A program made the translations under genes and the position numbers. This document shows, piece after piece, positions 9,539-20,857 of a DNA stretch of 64,000 nt; position 1 is the stretch's first letter; every line of letters begins with the position of its first letter. Source of the stretch: Niebla homalea (Eukaryota > Ascomycota > Lecanoromycetes > Lecanorales > Ramalinaceae); the NCBI GenBank assembly GCA_019925105.1, contig JAHGAU010000005.1, positions 1,550,001-1,614,000 on the forward strand, given 5' to 3'. The notes beneath the pieces were generated by a model. It ran no database searches. It saw only the letters and a program-made list of their open reading frames with translations, and was not told the DNA's origin.

Positions 9539-10275
9539 GGCCTTGGTATGCGTTATTCATGAGCCGTAACTCAACAGGCGTAAAGCGGGGTAGTTATTAC
9601 CTTTACCTTAAGTAAAAGCTATGCCCTAGTTCTTTCTGAGTTCCTTAAGAATTAATCTTATTACCAATCTACTTGTTAAAGTGGTACTTAAGTATCCAGA
9701 CCGTAACGTCACGTCTTCTACACCTACCTTTACTAGTCCCGCCGGCGTGCCGCCAGCGGAGTCAGTCTAACATATCCCGTACCGGTCCCGTACCTATCCC
9801 GCGGGATTAATCCCGTACCGGTTGGGGGAGTAGCTTTTATTATATTTTATCATCGTATTGGGCCAATAACCTTACGTAAAGTTAGTTTACGGTAAAAGGG
9901 GGCGGTATTAACTCCTTAATAACTTCGTGGAAAACTTACTTTATAAAGTTATTATATATTTTATCCATAATGGTAAAGAGGTTTTATTATAACGTTAATA
10001 GCGATAATAACGATAATAAGGTAAATAAAAGGTAAAAAGAAAGCCGTAATAATAATAATAAGAGTACCGGTAATAACGAGGTAATTAAATCTATAAAATT
10101 AATAATAACGAGGTAATCTATACTTTATATATATGGAAACGGTATAAGGCGTAAATTATACTTAATTTCAATATAATCTCTGCTTAAGTCCGCCCGTAGG
10201 CCCTACTTAACTAGGCCACCGTACTACCGTTACAAAAATACAAAACGCCTGAACTATAGAAACTGCCCTTTCTCT

Positions 10276-11024
10276 GGCGCACAAGGAGCTGGAGTATGAT
10301 ATCTTTGGTAACAGGGCGGTGGTCGATCTTAGGGCTAAAAGCGCAGATACTGAGTACTACGTACTTGGCATATGTTCAATCGAGTGGAAGTAATGTGCTG
10401 GAGCTGGCCAGATGGAGAACTAGTGCGAATTTATTTCGCGATTCTCCGTCTACTACATGCAATGCAGGCGAGACAGGATACAGGAGCTATGTATGCACTT
10501 CGCCTCTTAAAATTGCGAGACGACTTCGCTGGCCAGTACGTTTGCATAATGGGAAAGATAAGTATCAGTAGGCTTATCTACTTTTTTTTGCACGAACTGA
10601 TGGCCTGGACGCTGCTCCTCACTACTGGCAGATATCTATCTATCTCGAATCGCCGTACTCTAGGTTACCTAAAGCCTCTACGTCCTCATCTGCAACCACC
10701 GGCTAACCGCCAGCGGGACACACCATTTCACGGCATTAGTATGCGCCTTCTTATGAACGTATACCTTCCTGCACAAGACCTATATTGGGTGATCATAAAT
10801 CAATCAAATAGGCGTCCTTGTTAACGGAATCCTTGGTGCACGCGTCAACTGAACGTCTCTGATCGGCCCATTACATGCTCGAAACCAGGAGTTGCTATGC
10901 CTACGACCCGACTCCACCTTGTCGACCTTGTAAGGTGCTAAGCACCTATACCAAATCCGCTTTTGTTGCGCCTTGTTGCCTACCAACTTATTACCACGGA
11001 TTCGACATTTGCTAGCCTCAGACC
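10276..11024. other. Gene-free or decayed stretch right of the nested transposons
   Basis: Overlapping frames at 10296-10571 and 10372-10824 match nothing I recognise and lack normal fungal gene structure. If element A and one target duplication are removed, a frame starting at the ATG near 6743 reads across the junction for about 43 codons, so the transposon may have landed in an older coding sequence; this is weak. Confidence 0.3.
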
Positions 11025-12008
11025 ATGGCATGTGACCAATATAACCCATCCAGTTGGTTCACGCCGAACTCCAGCCAACCTGACTTTACCAGCAACTACA
11101 CCCTAGGTTCGTTGGTGGGTTTAGCCTGGTGGGGAGGCGCACCTTACCTTACGAATCAGCAGCAGGACTGGAGGCTTCTTCTGGGCTGGTTCAGCGACAA
11201 CAACTCAGGAAGCGCATTGTCCCATGGGCATAGCAATGAAATGATGAGTCTTGGTACGTTCTCAAGCTTCAGTCCTGGTTTCCCGTGCAATTGCAAACTT
11301 TCAAAACTGATTTGTATCACTTTAGTGGGTTGGGAATTTACGTACGGCTTCGGCGGGAATCCAAGCTGGGTGAAGCCCAGAGAAACGTGCGGCTACACTG
11401 CGCTAGGGATGGAGTGGGAGATAGCAACAGACATCGACATATCGTCGAATCAAAAGTTCAAGATCTTCGCCCTGAACCAGACAGATCTAAACGATATCAC
11501 CACCAAGACCAGTCCAGGCTTTTTGTTATTACCCTCCACTGTTTCATCAACTTCAAGCAGTGTATCGACTGCCGCGAGCCACAGTAGCAGCGACACATCG
11601 CAAACTTCGCCTACTCGCTCTGATACCCACATCACGGTAGGATCTACAGCGGCATCCACGAGTTCAGCAACGCCCGGTCCCAGGCCGAACGGTCTTTCCA
11701 GTGGCGCAAAAGCTGGAATCGGTGTCAGCTGCACACTTCTCGCATGTTCTATACTCCTCGGAGCCTACTTCTTCATGAGACGGCGAAGGCAGCAGCCAGC
11801 ATATAAAATAGGACCCTTCTCGTTCGGGAAACCCGACTCGTTCGGGAAACCCGAGCTGGATGGAAGAGCCGTTGCGGAGGAGCATGAACTGGATGAGCAG
11901 CATGGGATTAGTGAGATGATGGAGGCGAGGATCACTACGCCCGTGGAGATGCCTGGTGACGGCTATGGAAATGATCGGATACTCAGAGGGCATCAAGACG
12001 GTACATAA
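11025..12008 (+). CDS. Single-pass surface membrane protein with Ser/Thr-rich stalk
   Basis: Model: join(11025..11253,11326..12008), 303 aa. The N-terminal part (FTPNSSQPDF.SNYTLGSLVGLAW, then GWEFTYGFG and CGYTALGMEWEIATDI) resembles the ectodomain of fungal plasma-membrane proteins that have a beta-sandwich followed by a mucin-like stalk. Then a Ser/Thr-rich stalk, a transmembrane helix AGIGVSCTLLACSILLGAYFF, a basic stop-transfer MRRRRQQ and an acidic cytoplasmic tail. No signal peptide is visible at the chosen ATG, so a 5' exon may be missing or the gene is truncated next to the transposon block. The intron is exactly 72 nt and has no stop in frame, so its retention would add 24 residues. 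Function unknown; cell-wall sensing is only a guess from topology. Confidence 0.65.
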   Translation: MACDQYNPSSWFTPNSSQPDFTSNYTLGSLVGLAWWGGAPYLTNQQQDWRLLLGWFSDNNSGSALSHGHSNEMMSLGTFSSFSPGFPCNCKLSKLICITLVGWEFTYGFGGNPSWVKPRETCGYTALGMEWEIATDIDISSNQKFKIFALNQTDLNDITTKTSPGFLLLPSTVSSTSSSVSTAASHSSSDTSQTSPTRSDTHITVGSTAASTSSATPGPRPNGLSSGAKAGIGVSCTLLACSILLGAYFFMRRRRQQPAYKIGPFSFGKPDSFGKPELDGRAVAEEHELDEQHGISEMMEARITTPVEMPGDGYGNDRILRGHQDGT

Positions 12009-12373
12009 CAACGCAACAGTTTTGTTTGTACGTAGTCTTGGACGAAAACCGTTGCGAGCTCTCTTCAGTTCAATTGAGCACGCGCTTTGAAAGATGCAGG
12101 CGCACATCGCTCAACATTTTTCCCAGGTGTTCGAGTCTAAGTAATTGGTCAGAAGCCTTAAGGTTCCCCAACGATCGATCTGGAAGTTTTGTAAACCTGA
12201 AACCCTAATCGATCTGGAGATCCTTTCAAAATCCGCAGTCTTGATATAAGAGACGTCATGGCTTCTACAGCAAGATGAAGACCACAAGTGACGCCACAGC
12301 GACTAAAAAGATTTCAGTGAGACACTCTGCCTGAATGCTATAGGATTGAATCAAGGGATCAACATGAAGTTAA
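12009..12373. other. Intergenic, nothing recognised
   Basis: 3' flank of the membrane protein and downstream side of the OrsD fragment. No gene, RNA or repeat seen. Confidence 0.35.
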
Positions 12374-12664
12374 TCATCCAAGGCATAATGACCACCGAGC
12401 GGGGAGGATCGGGAGAGGCGGAGGAATTGGAGGGTCGGTCAAGACGACTTGTCTAGGGTCGATGAGAGTGTATCGGGACTGAAGGGTGTTCTGGATCTCC
12501 TGGGTCTGGTGGTTCCACCCACGAGGTTTGTGTTTCCTGTCCGTGTGCATTGTTCGCAAATGGGCGGCGATGTGGGTTGGGGCGACGGCATACTTACATT
12601 TCTGACAAATGAGGACCTGATATTGCCCGACGTACATAAAGAGATCGCTGACTTCCGCAGCCAT
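12374..12664 (-). pseudogene. OrsD-type zinc-finger fragment
   Basis: 96 aa from the ATG at 12664. Residues from MYVGQYQVLICQKCKYAVAP to HIAAHLRTMH reproduce the start of the large fungal proteins named after OrsD of the orsellinic acid/F9775 cluster, with a Cys-x2-Cys...His-x(3-5)-His finger. Family members are normally several hundred residues or more, so this is a truncated copy that ends shortly after a Pro-rich segment (IPPPLPILPARW). No continuation was found downstream before the CLC gene. Full-length relatives occur in large numbers in fungal accessory regions; their function is unclear. Confidence 0.6.
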
Positions 12665-12860
12665 GATGGTGAAAGAAAAGCAGGGAAAGGCGACAGAGCG
12701 TTGGGTGGGAGAGGCAAGATTCAAAGCAACGCGTCCTGAGCCGCGGGCGCGAGAACCGTCATAATCAAGGGAAATACGCGGAGACCGTCATGTACTCAGC
12801 GATGCAGTAGACGATGCATAATACCTAGACTTATATATATAGGGGTAAAGCCTTCTTATC

Positions 12861-15541
12861 TTACTTCTTGCTAAAGTCCTTCCCTTTTCCTTGGATGTGC
12901 TGTATGAATGCCGTCTTATATACCTATAATGATTATTAGACAGAGCGCCTTCGAGGAGTGGTAGCCAAGCAAGAGCTGGCCCTCCAAAGGTTACTTTAGC
13001 ACTTACCATTCCGTGATATTTGCCATCCTTCAATACGCAAATATGTCTCAATCCCAGCTTTGCGAAGCATTCGTATACAAGCTCGAGGCTTGAATGGATA
13101 TCCAGGCCCATCGGAGGGGAATCACCGATGTGCCGGAGATCTACGACATTAGGCATATTCACGGCAACATCATATCTTTCATCTTGGACCAAAAGGCACC
13201 TAGTGTCTTCATCCCTATCCTTTCCAAGCATCTGGTCCAAAGCGTAAGCCAAGTTTGGAGCCGTTAGGAACCCGACAAGGACGTGATTGCGGAGAAGTGG
13301 AAGGCCTCCATCAATTTCACCCACGCTGTGTAGAGAGGCTAGCCTGGTACAGAGGTCGGAGGCCTTGACCAAGCAGGACTCCGTGGTGTCGACATAATGG
13401 CGGCTCTGACCTGACAGTGTTATATCTGCTAGAGTACCCGCCAAGTTACTCGGACGTGACTTGTTACTGAGGAAAGGGTAGTGGTTGACTTCAGTGAGAT
13501 GATCGTAGATTGATCGCGGTTCGAGTGCATCGGCGGTCCATTTCGCGGCGAGAACCGTTACCGTGACTGGTATTATGTAGTCGATCGAGCCGCTCAATTC
13601 AAACACGATCATCACAATGGTGACGGTGAGGCGAGTGACCCCGCACATCGTTGCTGCTGCTGCAAGCAGTGCGTACACGCCGGGAACAACGCGGAAGCCA
13701 GATTCACCACCGTTCGCGATATCAAGTCCAAGAATTGAATTGCCGCCAGAGACGACGATGGACAGAGGATACTGCACAGCAGTGCCAAAAAGGCGCCCAA
13801 GAAGAGCCCCAAGGATCATGGAAGGAATATAGATTCCCGCTGGGACCTTGAGACCGAACGTTATCGTTGTGAGTATTGCTTTGATGATTAGTGCAAGAAG
13901 AAGCTGAGACAGGTCAGATTGGATAAAACCACTGCTCGAACAGAATCCAGAGTCCTTGGTGTTGATGCAATCCGAGAAGAGCTCGTAGAGGAGCCTGTCC
14001 GGCCGTTGCTTTGTATGTTTGTTCCAGAAGGTAGCAAGTCCGGTCAACAATGCGATCAGGGCCACTTCCCCGAGCGGAGAACGTCGTAGAAACCGCCTGG
14101 ACCGTACATGGCGAGCCCATAGACGTGTAGTCTTGATGAACGCAGCGCCCAGCGCCCCACCTGAGAAGCCGAGGAGGAGGAATAGTCCAAGCTCGATAAT
14201 GTGCCATTCACTGGAGTAGTGAACCTGGAAGACGACGGTCTTTTCCGTTCCGTTGAAAAGTCTTAGACTTGTAGCTGCGATGGTGCTTGCCGCGAGTGTG
14301 GGTAGAAGTACCTTGCTGGGAAAATAGTAGCTGACTTCCTCCAAAGCGAAGAACATGCCGAATATAGGTGCTCCGAAAGCCACAGCAATGCCAGATGCGG
14401 CGCCAGCACCAAGCATTTCGCGATGCGTGCTACCTGCATGCTTGGGTGACTGGCGAGCAACGACATTGGCTATGGCGCTGGCAATGTGTACGTAAGGACC
14501 TTCTTTGCCAATGGCTAGGCCGGAGGCCACGCTCAAGATGAGAGTGCTTGCTTTCACCTAACGCTGACTGTCAGCATGGCACTCCAACACGTCACTGCTG
14601 TTTGTGGGGAAGAAAGGCAGACTTACAAGGAACGTTGCCATACCTAAGTAGCCATGAATGACGAACCCGGACAGAATGACACGCACTTCGGCAACACCAC
14701 TACCTGTTGCAGGATATGTGAGGTTTTGCGGGTTGAGAGTTTGACCGTGATTCAGCTCTTCGCCGATGGGATTGAATGTAGCCAGCTCGCGATCCATTCG
14801 CAGGGAAGAAAAGTTCGGAGATATCTGCAACTTCACCCGCATAGCCAGAAGGCAGGACAAAGAAGCTAGTATCACAGTGGACGTGATATAGACGAAGTAC
14901 TCGAAAAGATTTTTTCCCACGCCTTGGAGAGCAACACTGTCGCCCCAGGATGTCCAGTCTTGACAAACAATCTTGCCAGCGCAACAGGACCTCTCAGTGC
15001 GATACCATCCGGATCGACAGTAGCCGAGTTTGAGATCGAATAACCAAGGCTCGATGGAGTCGACTGTGTATGCCATCAATGCTACTAGAGCTCCAATAAC
15101 GACGATGATAAGCCATGTGTCGATATTGCGAGCCCATCGGAGGAGACGACCTCGTAGGCCAGGCAGGCTGGCCAGCCATCTATGGTGACGAGAGTCTTTC
15201 ATGTTGTCATGGAGCCAGTCGATTGTCGTGAATTGATCATAGGAGGAACGCTTCCGAGATGGTATGTGCGTTGACTCTGACGAGAGACTGGGGCATGATG
15301 GGCACCAGTCGAGCCCGTCTATTGACGATACAGCATCGCTTCGCCTACGTGTCCGAGGAGCAAATGCACTTTCTGGAGGTGAGGGTGGCAAAGTATCGAT
15401 GGGATGATCGACCGAGGGAAAAGAACTATAGGTAGTGGAGAGGTGGTGATTGTTGGCCAGGAGCGAGCTTGTCTCTTCTGGGCCACTGCTATCGGTGTGC
15501 TCTTGGTTTGCATGCGAAAGATTGAACGGTAGACAAGACAT
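12861..15541 (-). CDS. CLC-family chloride channel / Cl-/H+ antiporter (Gef1-like)
   Basis: Model: complement(join(12861..12923,13007..14557,14627..15541)), 842 aa, from the ATG at 15541. Cytoplasmic Ser/Pro-rich N-terminus (1-110 or so), then the CLC core: helix B (TWLIIVVIGALVALMAYTV), the GSG motif near residue 280, GKEGP at 322-326 with the gating glutamate Glu324, GIYIP in place of the usual GxFxP, and a C-terminal pair of CBS domains ending GLRHICVLKDGKYHGMVYKTAF. The gating Glu is present, as in both channels and exchangers, so the mode is not decided. The last intron must be removed to complete the second CBS motif. Fungal members act in Golgi, vacuole or plasma-membrane ion homeostasis. 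Divergent from the MFS gene. Confidence 0.93.
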
Positions 15542-15783
15542 GAAGCTCAGGAGCAATAATCCTTAAGTGGACCGCGCTTTAGACGTAATTGTGAGACATC
15601 ACTCACAATCCCTACAGATCTTACCATCCTCGTTTCAGACAGAACGATGGTCTTCGAAACATGATCGGCAGCACTTGGTAGTCTGCCAACGAGGTATACC
15701 GACGTCCAAGGCCATGGTGACCGTGCAAGAGCCTTTTCGGAGACTAGACAGAGAGGCTGCATTGCGATGAATATGCGTAATAG

Positions 15784-15866
15784 TCTCGGGGGTAACAGGT
15801 TAGGTGCCGCACCTCCTTACTAAAATCCACGCGATGGGTGCGGCACCTAACTTATTACCCCCGAGA
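15784..15866. repeat. 83-bp hairpin / miniature inverted repeat
   Basis: Arms of about 30 nt starting TCTCGGGGGTAA and ending TTACCCCCGAGA, both including the GGTTAGGTGCCGCACC-type block in opposite orientation with few mismatches. No clear target duplication. Looks like a small MITE in the MFS promoter. Confidence 0.7.
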
Positions 15867-15914
15867 TGGTGGTGAGCGGTCCGAGCAAGGAGGATGAGAT
15901 AAGGTTCGGCGAAA

Positions 15915-15953
15915 CGGTGTTTGCTCCCGTCGGAGATGCGGCCCGCATCTCCG
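15915..15953. promoter_or_regulatory. Three CGG-N9-CCG sites upstream of the MFS gene
   Basis: CGG/CCG pairs at 15915-15929, 15931-15945 and 15939-15953, each with exactly nine bases between the triplets; the last two overlap. Spaced inverted CGG triplets are the usual binding sites of dimeric Zn2Cys6 regulators. The same spacing recurs in three other promoters of the cluster. Confidence 0.55.
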
Positions 15954-16220
15954 CCCTGATCTGCGAAGGGAGGCGGCGCCATTGGCTTCATCCATCTCCA
16001 TCACTGTTCTTGGTGAGAGTCTCTGGAGAGAACGATTGTAAATCAAACGTTATGCAGGTAATGAAAGAAGCAAGGTCTCGGCGCGAACCCCGTAGCAGTG
16101 GTTTAATGTTTGCTCGCCTTCCCGTCTTTCATTCCTCTTTCTCACCCTTTCCTACTCGCTCTACTTGTACAACGTTTCTAGATTCTAACAGCGTGTTAAC
16201 CCTTTCACCTGTCTGTGATC

Positions 16221-18059
16221 ATGACAGACACAAACTTTTCTCGGCCGGATCTTGCCGATGACGCTATGACAAGTCCATCCAAGGACGAGGAAAAGCATCT
16301 GGACGCAGGCTCAGGAGACGCCAAGGAAGCGCCAGCCAGAAGCATCACAGGCATCAAGGTAAGTCCCCGAATAAACGCTTGTCCATCTGCTTGTGCAGTC
16401 TTGTTGATCTTTTCGTATCATAGTGGTTCATTGTGGTTCTCTCAGTTCTTTCCAGCGCCTTTCTCTTCGCCCTCGACAACACTGTTGTCGCAGACGTGCA
16501 GCCGGATGTTATCAAAACCTTTGGCGACGTCTCCTTGCTGCCCTGGCTTGGTGTCGGTTTTGCCCTCGGCGGGGTCACTATCCTCCCCTGGGGTAAAGCT
16601 TACGGCGTATTCAATGTCAAATGGCTCTTCATGTAAGTCTTACCGCTTCAAGCCAGCCCTCTCACGGCTGCATCTCAACGCCACGTAATCTGTACCAATT
16701 CCTACAATAGCACCAACATCATCCTCTTCGAAGCCGGCTCGGCACTTTGCGGCGGCGCTCCAACTCTGAGTGCCCTTATCGTTGGACGTGTGCTGGCGGG
16801 AGTTGGAGGCGCTGGCATGTACGTCGGATGCCTTAACTATCTAAGCATGACTACCACCGTTGCGGAACGTCCGCTGTATATGGGATTGACCGCCTTAGTC
16901 TGGGGTGCAGGCACCGTCCTTGGTCCCATCGTTGGGGGCGCCTTCGCTTCCTCGAGCGCTACCTGGCGCTGGGCGTTCTACATCAATCTCGTCATTGGTG
17001 CTGTCTTCGCCCCTGCATACCTTCTGCTGCTACCGAGCATCGACCTCGATGCTGGAACATCGTTCTTCAAGAAGCTCGCGAAGCTGGATTGGGTCGGGAC
17101 CATCGTTTTCATCGCCTTCCTCCTCTGCCTGACAATGGCCATGACCTTCGGAGGCACGCTCTATCCCTGGAACTCCGGCAGCGAGATCGCGCTGTGGGTG
17201 ATGACGGGTGTGACTTTCGTCTTGTTTGCACTCGTCACTAAATTCCATCCTTTGGCTAGCAGACAGAGTCGTCTGTACCCGGCGCATTTCTTGAAGATGC
17301 CAATCATGGTCAATCTCCAGATCCAGGTTGCTCTGGTTTCAGGAACGATGCTGACCACAGCCTATTATCTTCCACTGATGTACCAGTTCTCACAAGGGGA
17401 CTCTGCCATACGAGCTGGAGTCCGCCTGCTGCCCTTCATCGCCCTCACGGTCGTCTTCGCCTTGCTTAACGGCATTTTCCTTCCAAAGATGCAGTACTAC
17501 ACGCCATGGTACTTTTTTGGCAGCATCCTTGTACTGGCGGGCGGTGTTTGTATGTACAAGGTGACTCCAACGACTTCTGACAGCCCCCTGTACGGGTACT
17601 CTGTTCTGATTGGGGCCGGTGCCGGTTCTTTCCTGCAGACAGGCTACGCGATTTCGCAAGCCATGGTGGACGTGTCAGAGATTCCCAACGCTGTCGGCTT
17701 CATGAGCGTGGGACAAGACGTTGGCATCGTCATCTTGCTGTCGGTTGCTGGTAGCATCTATCAAAACAAAGCAGCATTGGGACTAACAGCGGCACTGCCG
17801 AGTTTCTCCAAAGCCGAGATTGAGACTATCGTCGCTGGAACGACAACTCCAATCTACCGCTCATTAAGCACTGCGGACAAGACCACTGTGATCGGTGTCA
17901 TCGTCTCATCCATCAATGACGTTTTTGGAGTCGTCATTGCAGCCGGCGCTATTTGTTTGATACTTTCTGTGTTCTTCGGGGTCAGTCTTTGTTCTTTCCA
18001 AGGGATACGAGTTTTTGCTAACACTTAAGCAGACCCGCAAATTGAACAGCCCTGGCTAA
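16221..18059 (+). CDS. MFS multidrug/metabolite exporter, DHA2 (14-TM) type
   Basis: Model: join(16221..16358,16424..16632,16711..17980,18033..18059), 547 aa. A hydrophilic N-terminus of about 45 residues precedes the first helix (WFIVVLSVLSSAFLFALDNTVVADVQP), where the LDNTVVA signature is typical of DHA2 drug:H+ antiporters; then GVGFALGGVTILPWGKAYG, GRVLAGVGGAGMYVG, and the GWGAGTVLGPIVGGAF-like antiporter motif C (seen as WGAGTVLGPIVGGAFA). About 14 hydrophobic helices can be counted. Intron 3 has a GTCAGT donor; splicing gives the ending TRKLNSPG. Proton-driven export at the plasma membrane is inferred. Its promoter shares the cluster's CGG-N9-CCG motif, so it probably exports the PKS-derived product or protects against it. 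Confidence 0.93.
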
Positions 18060-18306
18060 GCCATTCTATAGTCATGCAATGTATTAAGACCCTCGGGACT
18101 GTTCAATTGAGAAGGCATAGAGCCCGTGCATGTAAATTCAATCAATTGAGGATTGCTGCGGAGGTCGACAGACAGTTCTGTGGCAGAAACTGAGACGAAC
18201 GCGGAATTGCATAGCATAGCGACTGGTCCCGTTATTATCAGGGTAGCCTAGATTCAAAAACCCTTACGAAGATATCTATCTTATGTCTATGATTGTGTCT
18301 ATAAGT

Positions 18307-20619
18307 CTATGTTTCGCCAAATCCATCCTCGCTCCAAGTATTATTAATGGACGGTCCAGCGCTGGCGCTCAGCAAGCCGGGATGTAACAAAAACACCGGT
18401 GATGATTGTGTTGTTGTTGACGAAATGACGGGTCTGGCTAGCTGCGCCGGAGGCAAAGTCTCGTACGCTTGACAAATCTAGATAAGGTCGCTGTTAGCGA
18501 AGTCTTGATTGACCCCCAAAAAGCTTCTCCAAGGACTTGAACGAGCTTGAGGTGAGAACTTACTATCGGGACTAAGGTGTCAATGCGTGGTGCCACCGGC
18601 TGGAACTTCTGAAATCCCTCAAGAAGTATCTCCAGATTTGACATGATTGATATGTCACCAGGTGTCCGACGAAGAGCGCCAAGGCAGGCCATAGATGCCA
18701 TATATAGGCTCCAAGTGATCCCGGGATCCAGCTGAAGAGCGAACGTAAGCAAATGAATGGTGATCAGATACTTGAAGATACTACTTACGCGAGTAAAGGA
18801 GAAGTTGGCCTTGATCGCGCTACGAATGAGGTTCGCGATGGAGGCGGCAGCGATGAGCGAGTTGCTTTGGCAATCTGCCAGCATTGCTTGAGAACATCCC
18901 GTACGTTCAATTATCACGGCAGCCACATCATTCTGTCCAATGGAGATGGACCATGTGTTCAGGTGCAGACTGATAATGCTCGGGTCCGTACCAGCATTTG
19001 CGAGCGAAAGATGGTGGGAGAGACAAGCAGACCACTGCTCAAATAGCTGAGATATCCGCCAATGCTCTGACCAGAAGTCATAGCTGGGAGTGGTGGAGAG
19101 TAGGTCAAATGCCTTGCTGAGGGTGATATGGCGAAGGAGACGGCCGTATATGGCCAACGTAATGATGCCTGCGCCAAACGGGGTGATGGAGGAACACGAA
19201 GAGTCAAGGTTTGCCATTACTTGAGCAAATGATGGGCGCGGGGCACCGGACTTGGCTGGCAGCAGGGTGGATATCTGGCAGGACTGTCAGGAGATATAGG
19301 CCATTGACGGCGACGGAGCATACCTCTTTGTAGTCAAATGTCATTTCACACTCAGTGCGAGCGCTACCATACCAATCTATCAGGAAAACGGTCCAGAAAG
19401 TGTAGCGACGATTTTCCTGCGGAGAACCCAATAAGCGTAAGTCATAACGACAGAGGGCCTCATCCCAGGCTGCCAAGCTGCCTGTTCGGACAGGGGCCTA
19501 CTATTTCAATGGCGTCGCACGTAGGTGACATAATCGGTTCAAAACCCGGTCGCCTAGCTTGCTGCTGACAGGGCGAGGGTGCGTCCATCATGTGCATGTG
19601 AAGGGCCTTGGCCAATCTGATGGCACGACCTGCCGTCATCCAGGCTCTGAAGAAGTCGACATGGCGAAATTCGTAAATGATGATCAGAATCCAGGTTTGA
19701 ATGAAGGGAAGCTCACTCAGACTACCCGGCTTCTCGGTCTCTGCGGCTTCCAGCGAGCTCCGTGCTGCGCGGTACAAGGCAGCCGCATTTGGGGAGCCAG
19801 GATCGGCAAGTGAAGTACTATGTAAAGCGACTGCATACTTCAGAGCGACGAAGGCCAAAGTCTGATTGGGTGACGATGCGGCGTCCATGAAGCGTGTGCG
19901 GTCAATGAAAGGATAGCATCGGTGCATGCAGTCAAAGTAAGTATCATAACTAAAATGGAGTCAGCTTAGAGAATGGCCGGTGTAGGGTGCAGTTGGAGGG
20001 TTGCGTGCACCTGGAAGCATTGAGCTCTGGCTTCGAATCGGTTCGTTGATGGTGGCCCGACTGGTTATTCCTGCTGTACTGCTGCCCTGGCTGAGGAGCT
20101 GCCGGGTGAAAAAAGTGGGTAGCGGGTGCATCATTGTTAGCCTCTTCAGGTACATTCTGCAGTCGGTGAGGAGCAAAGGCTGCGTGATCGCCCAATTGAG
20201 CAAAGAGGTCAAAGGCCTGATCGTTGTCCGGTATATAATTAAAATCAAAGGACGGCAACGTTTCCAAACTTGATGATTCCTCACGGTCGCTCAGCTTGGC
20301 TTCTGCGTTGGCTGCCAGAAATGGTCAGTCTTGGAGAACTTCTGAGCAGTTGGACGATGTACATAGACGCCCTTTGAGCGTACGGATGGCCTCATTGAGG
20401 CGCCTCTCGTTATCCCTGTTGGATAGGCGGCGGTCGACATCGTAGACGCACTCGTTGCCCAGCCTGCGGCAGCGGCTGCAGGTCGGTTGAGCGCCCTGGC
20501 CATGGTCAGAATTGCTTTCATCGACGTGAGGAAAGGTGACATACGTCGCATCTGACCTTGCGTTCGCGACAAAGATTACAAGCCATGTGTCGGGACGGTT
20601 TGTCTTTAGAATGCGGCAT
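18307..20619 (-). CDS. Zn2Cys6 transcription factor with fungal-specific TF domain (probable cluster regulator)
   Basis: Model: complement(join(18307..18477,18564..18731,18789..19274,19324..19481,19570..19949,20011..20311,20363..20495,20545..20619)), 623 aa; all phases agree. Zinc cluster with Cys14, Cys17, Cys24, Cys31, Cys34 and Cys41 (CNLCRERKVRC...CSRCRRLGNEC), the first intron falling inside it. Then a short coiled-coil linker (RRLNEAIRTLKGRLSNAEAKL) for dimerisation, a Gln/Ser-rich linker, and the fungal transcription factor domain from YFDCMHRCYPFIDRTRF to FWTVFLIDWYGSARTECEM. Lies in the middle of the cluster and converges with the MFS gene. CGG-N9-CCG repeats in four neighbouring promoters are plausible targets; its own upstream region shows none. 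Last exon boundaries are less certain than the N-terminal ones. Confidence 0.9.
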
Positions 20620-20857
20620 GGCAGGTAGGATATAGGTTATGTACATATCTGGGATCTGAGAGGCGATGGGTCGAATCAGGCAGCCTTCGAGCGGTGAGCA
20701 ATAATGACTTAATCATCTGCACGATAACCGCACTGCAGCTTGCAATATCTGCATACCATATCAGGTAAGCAACTAGGACTTAATTATCTGCATGATAACC
20801 AGATGTAAATGTGTCTTGTCACTGCTCAGCTCGCAATATCTGCCTATAGAAGAGTTC

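Larger units (their letters stand above)
8677..9832. mobile_element. hAT-like inverted-repeat element B
   Basis: Ends TACTCCCC...GGGGGAGTA with imperfect terminal inverted repeats, flanked by identical 8-bp duplications GCTTTTAT (8669-8676 and 9833-9840). Sub-terminal blocks rich in CGGTACGGGA words occur at 8690-8815, 9340-9395 and 9775-9825 in opposite orientations. 1156 bp with no transposase frame, so non-autonomous. It carries an internal hairpin and a 9-bp minisatellite and is inserted in element A. Confidence 0.75.
6759..10267. mobile_element. hAT-like inverted-repeat element A, host of two later insertions
   Basis: Ends are GGCAGTTT...AAACTGCC, flanked by identical 8-bp duplications CTTTCTCT (6751-6758 and 10268-10275). 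The outer 55 bp or so at 6759 and 10267 are near-perfect inverted repeats; weaker inverted similarity extends inward some 300 bp on each side. An 8-bp duplication is characteristic of hAT transposons. Subtracting the two inner insertions leaves about 790 bp with no transposase frame, so this is a non-autonomous, MITE-like element. Its sequence is very AT-rich, compatible with RIP. Confidence 0.75.
15542..16220. promoter_or_regulatory. Shared upstream region of CLC and MFS genes
   Basis: 679 bp between divergent starts. Contains an 83-bp hairpin (15784-15866) and, directly to its right, three CGG-N9-CCG sites at 15915-15953. The 16100-16200 part is pyrimidine-rich, typical of a 5' leader for the gene starting at 16221. 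Confidence 0.6.
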
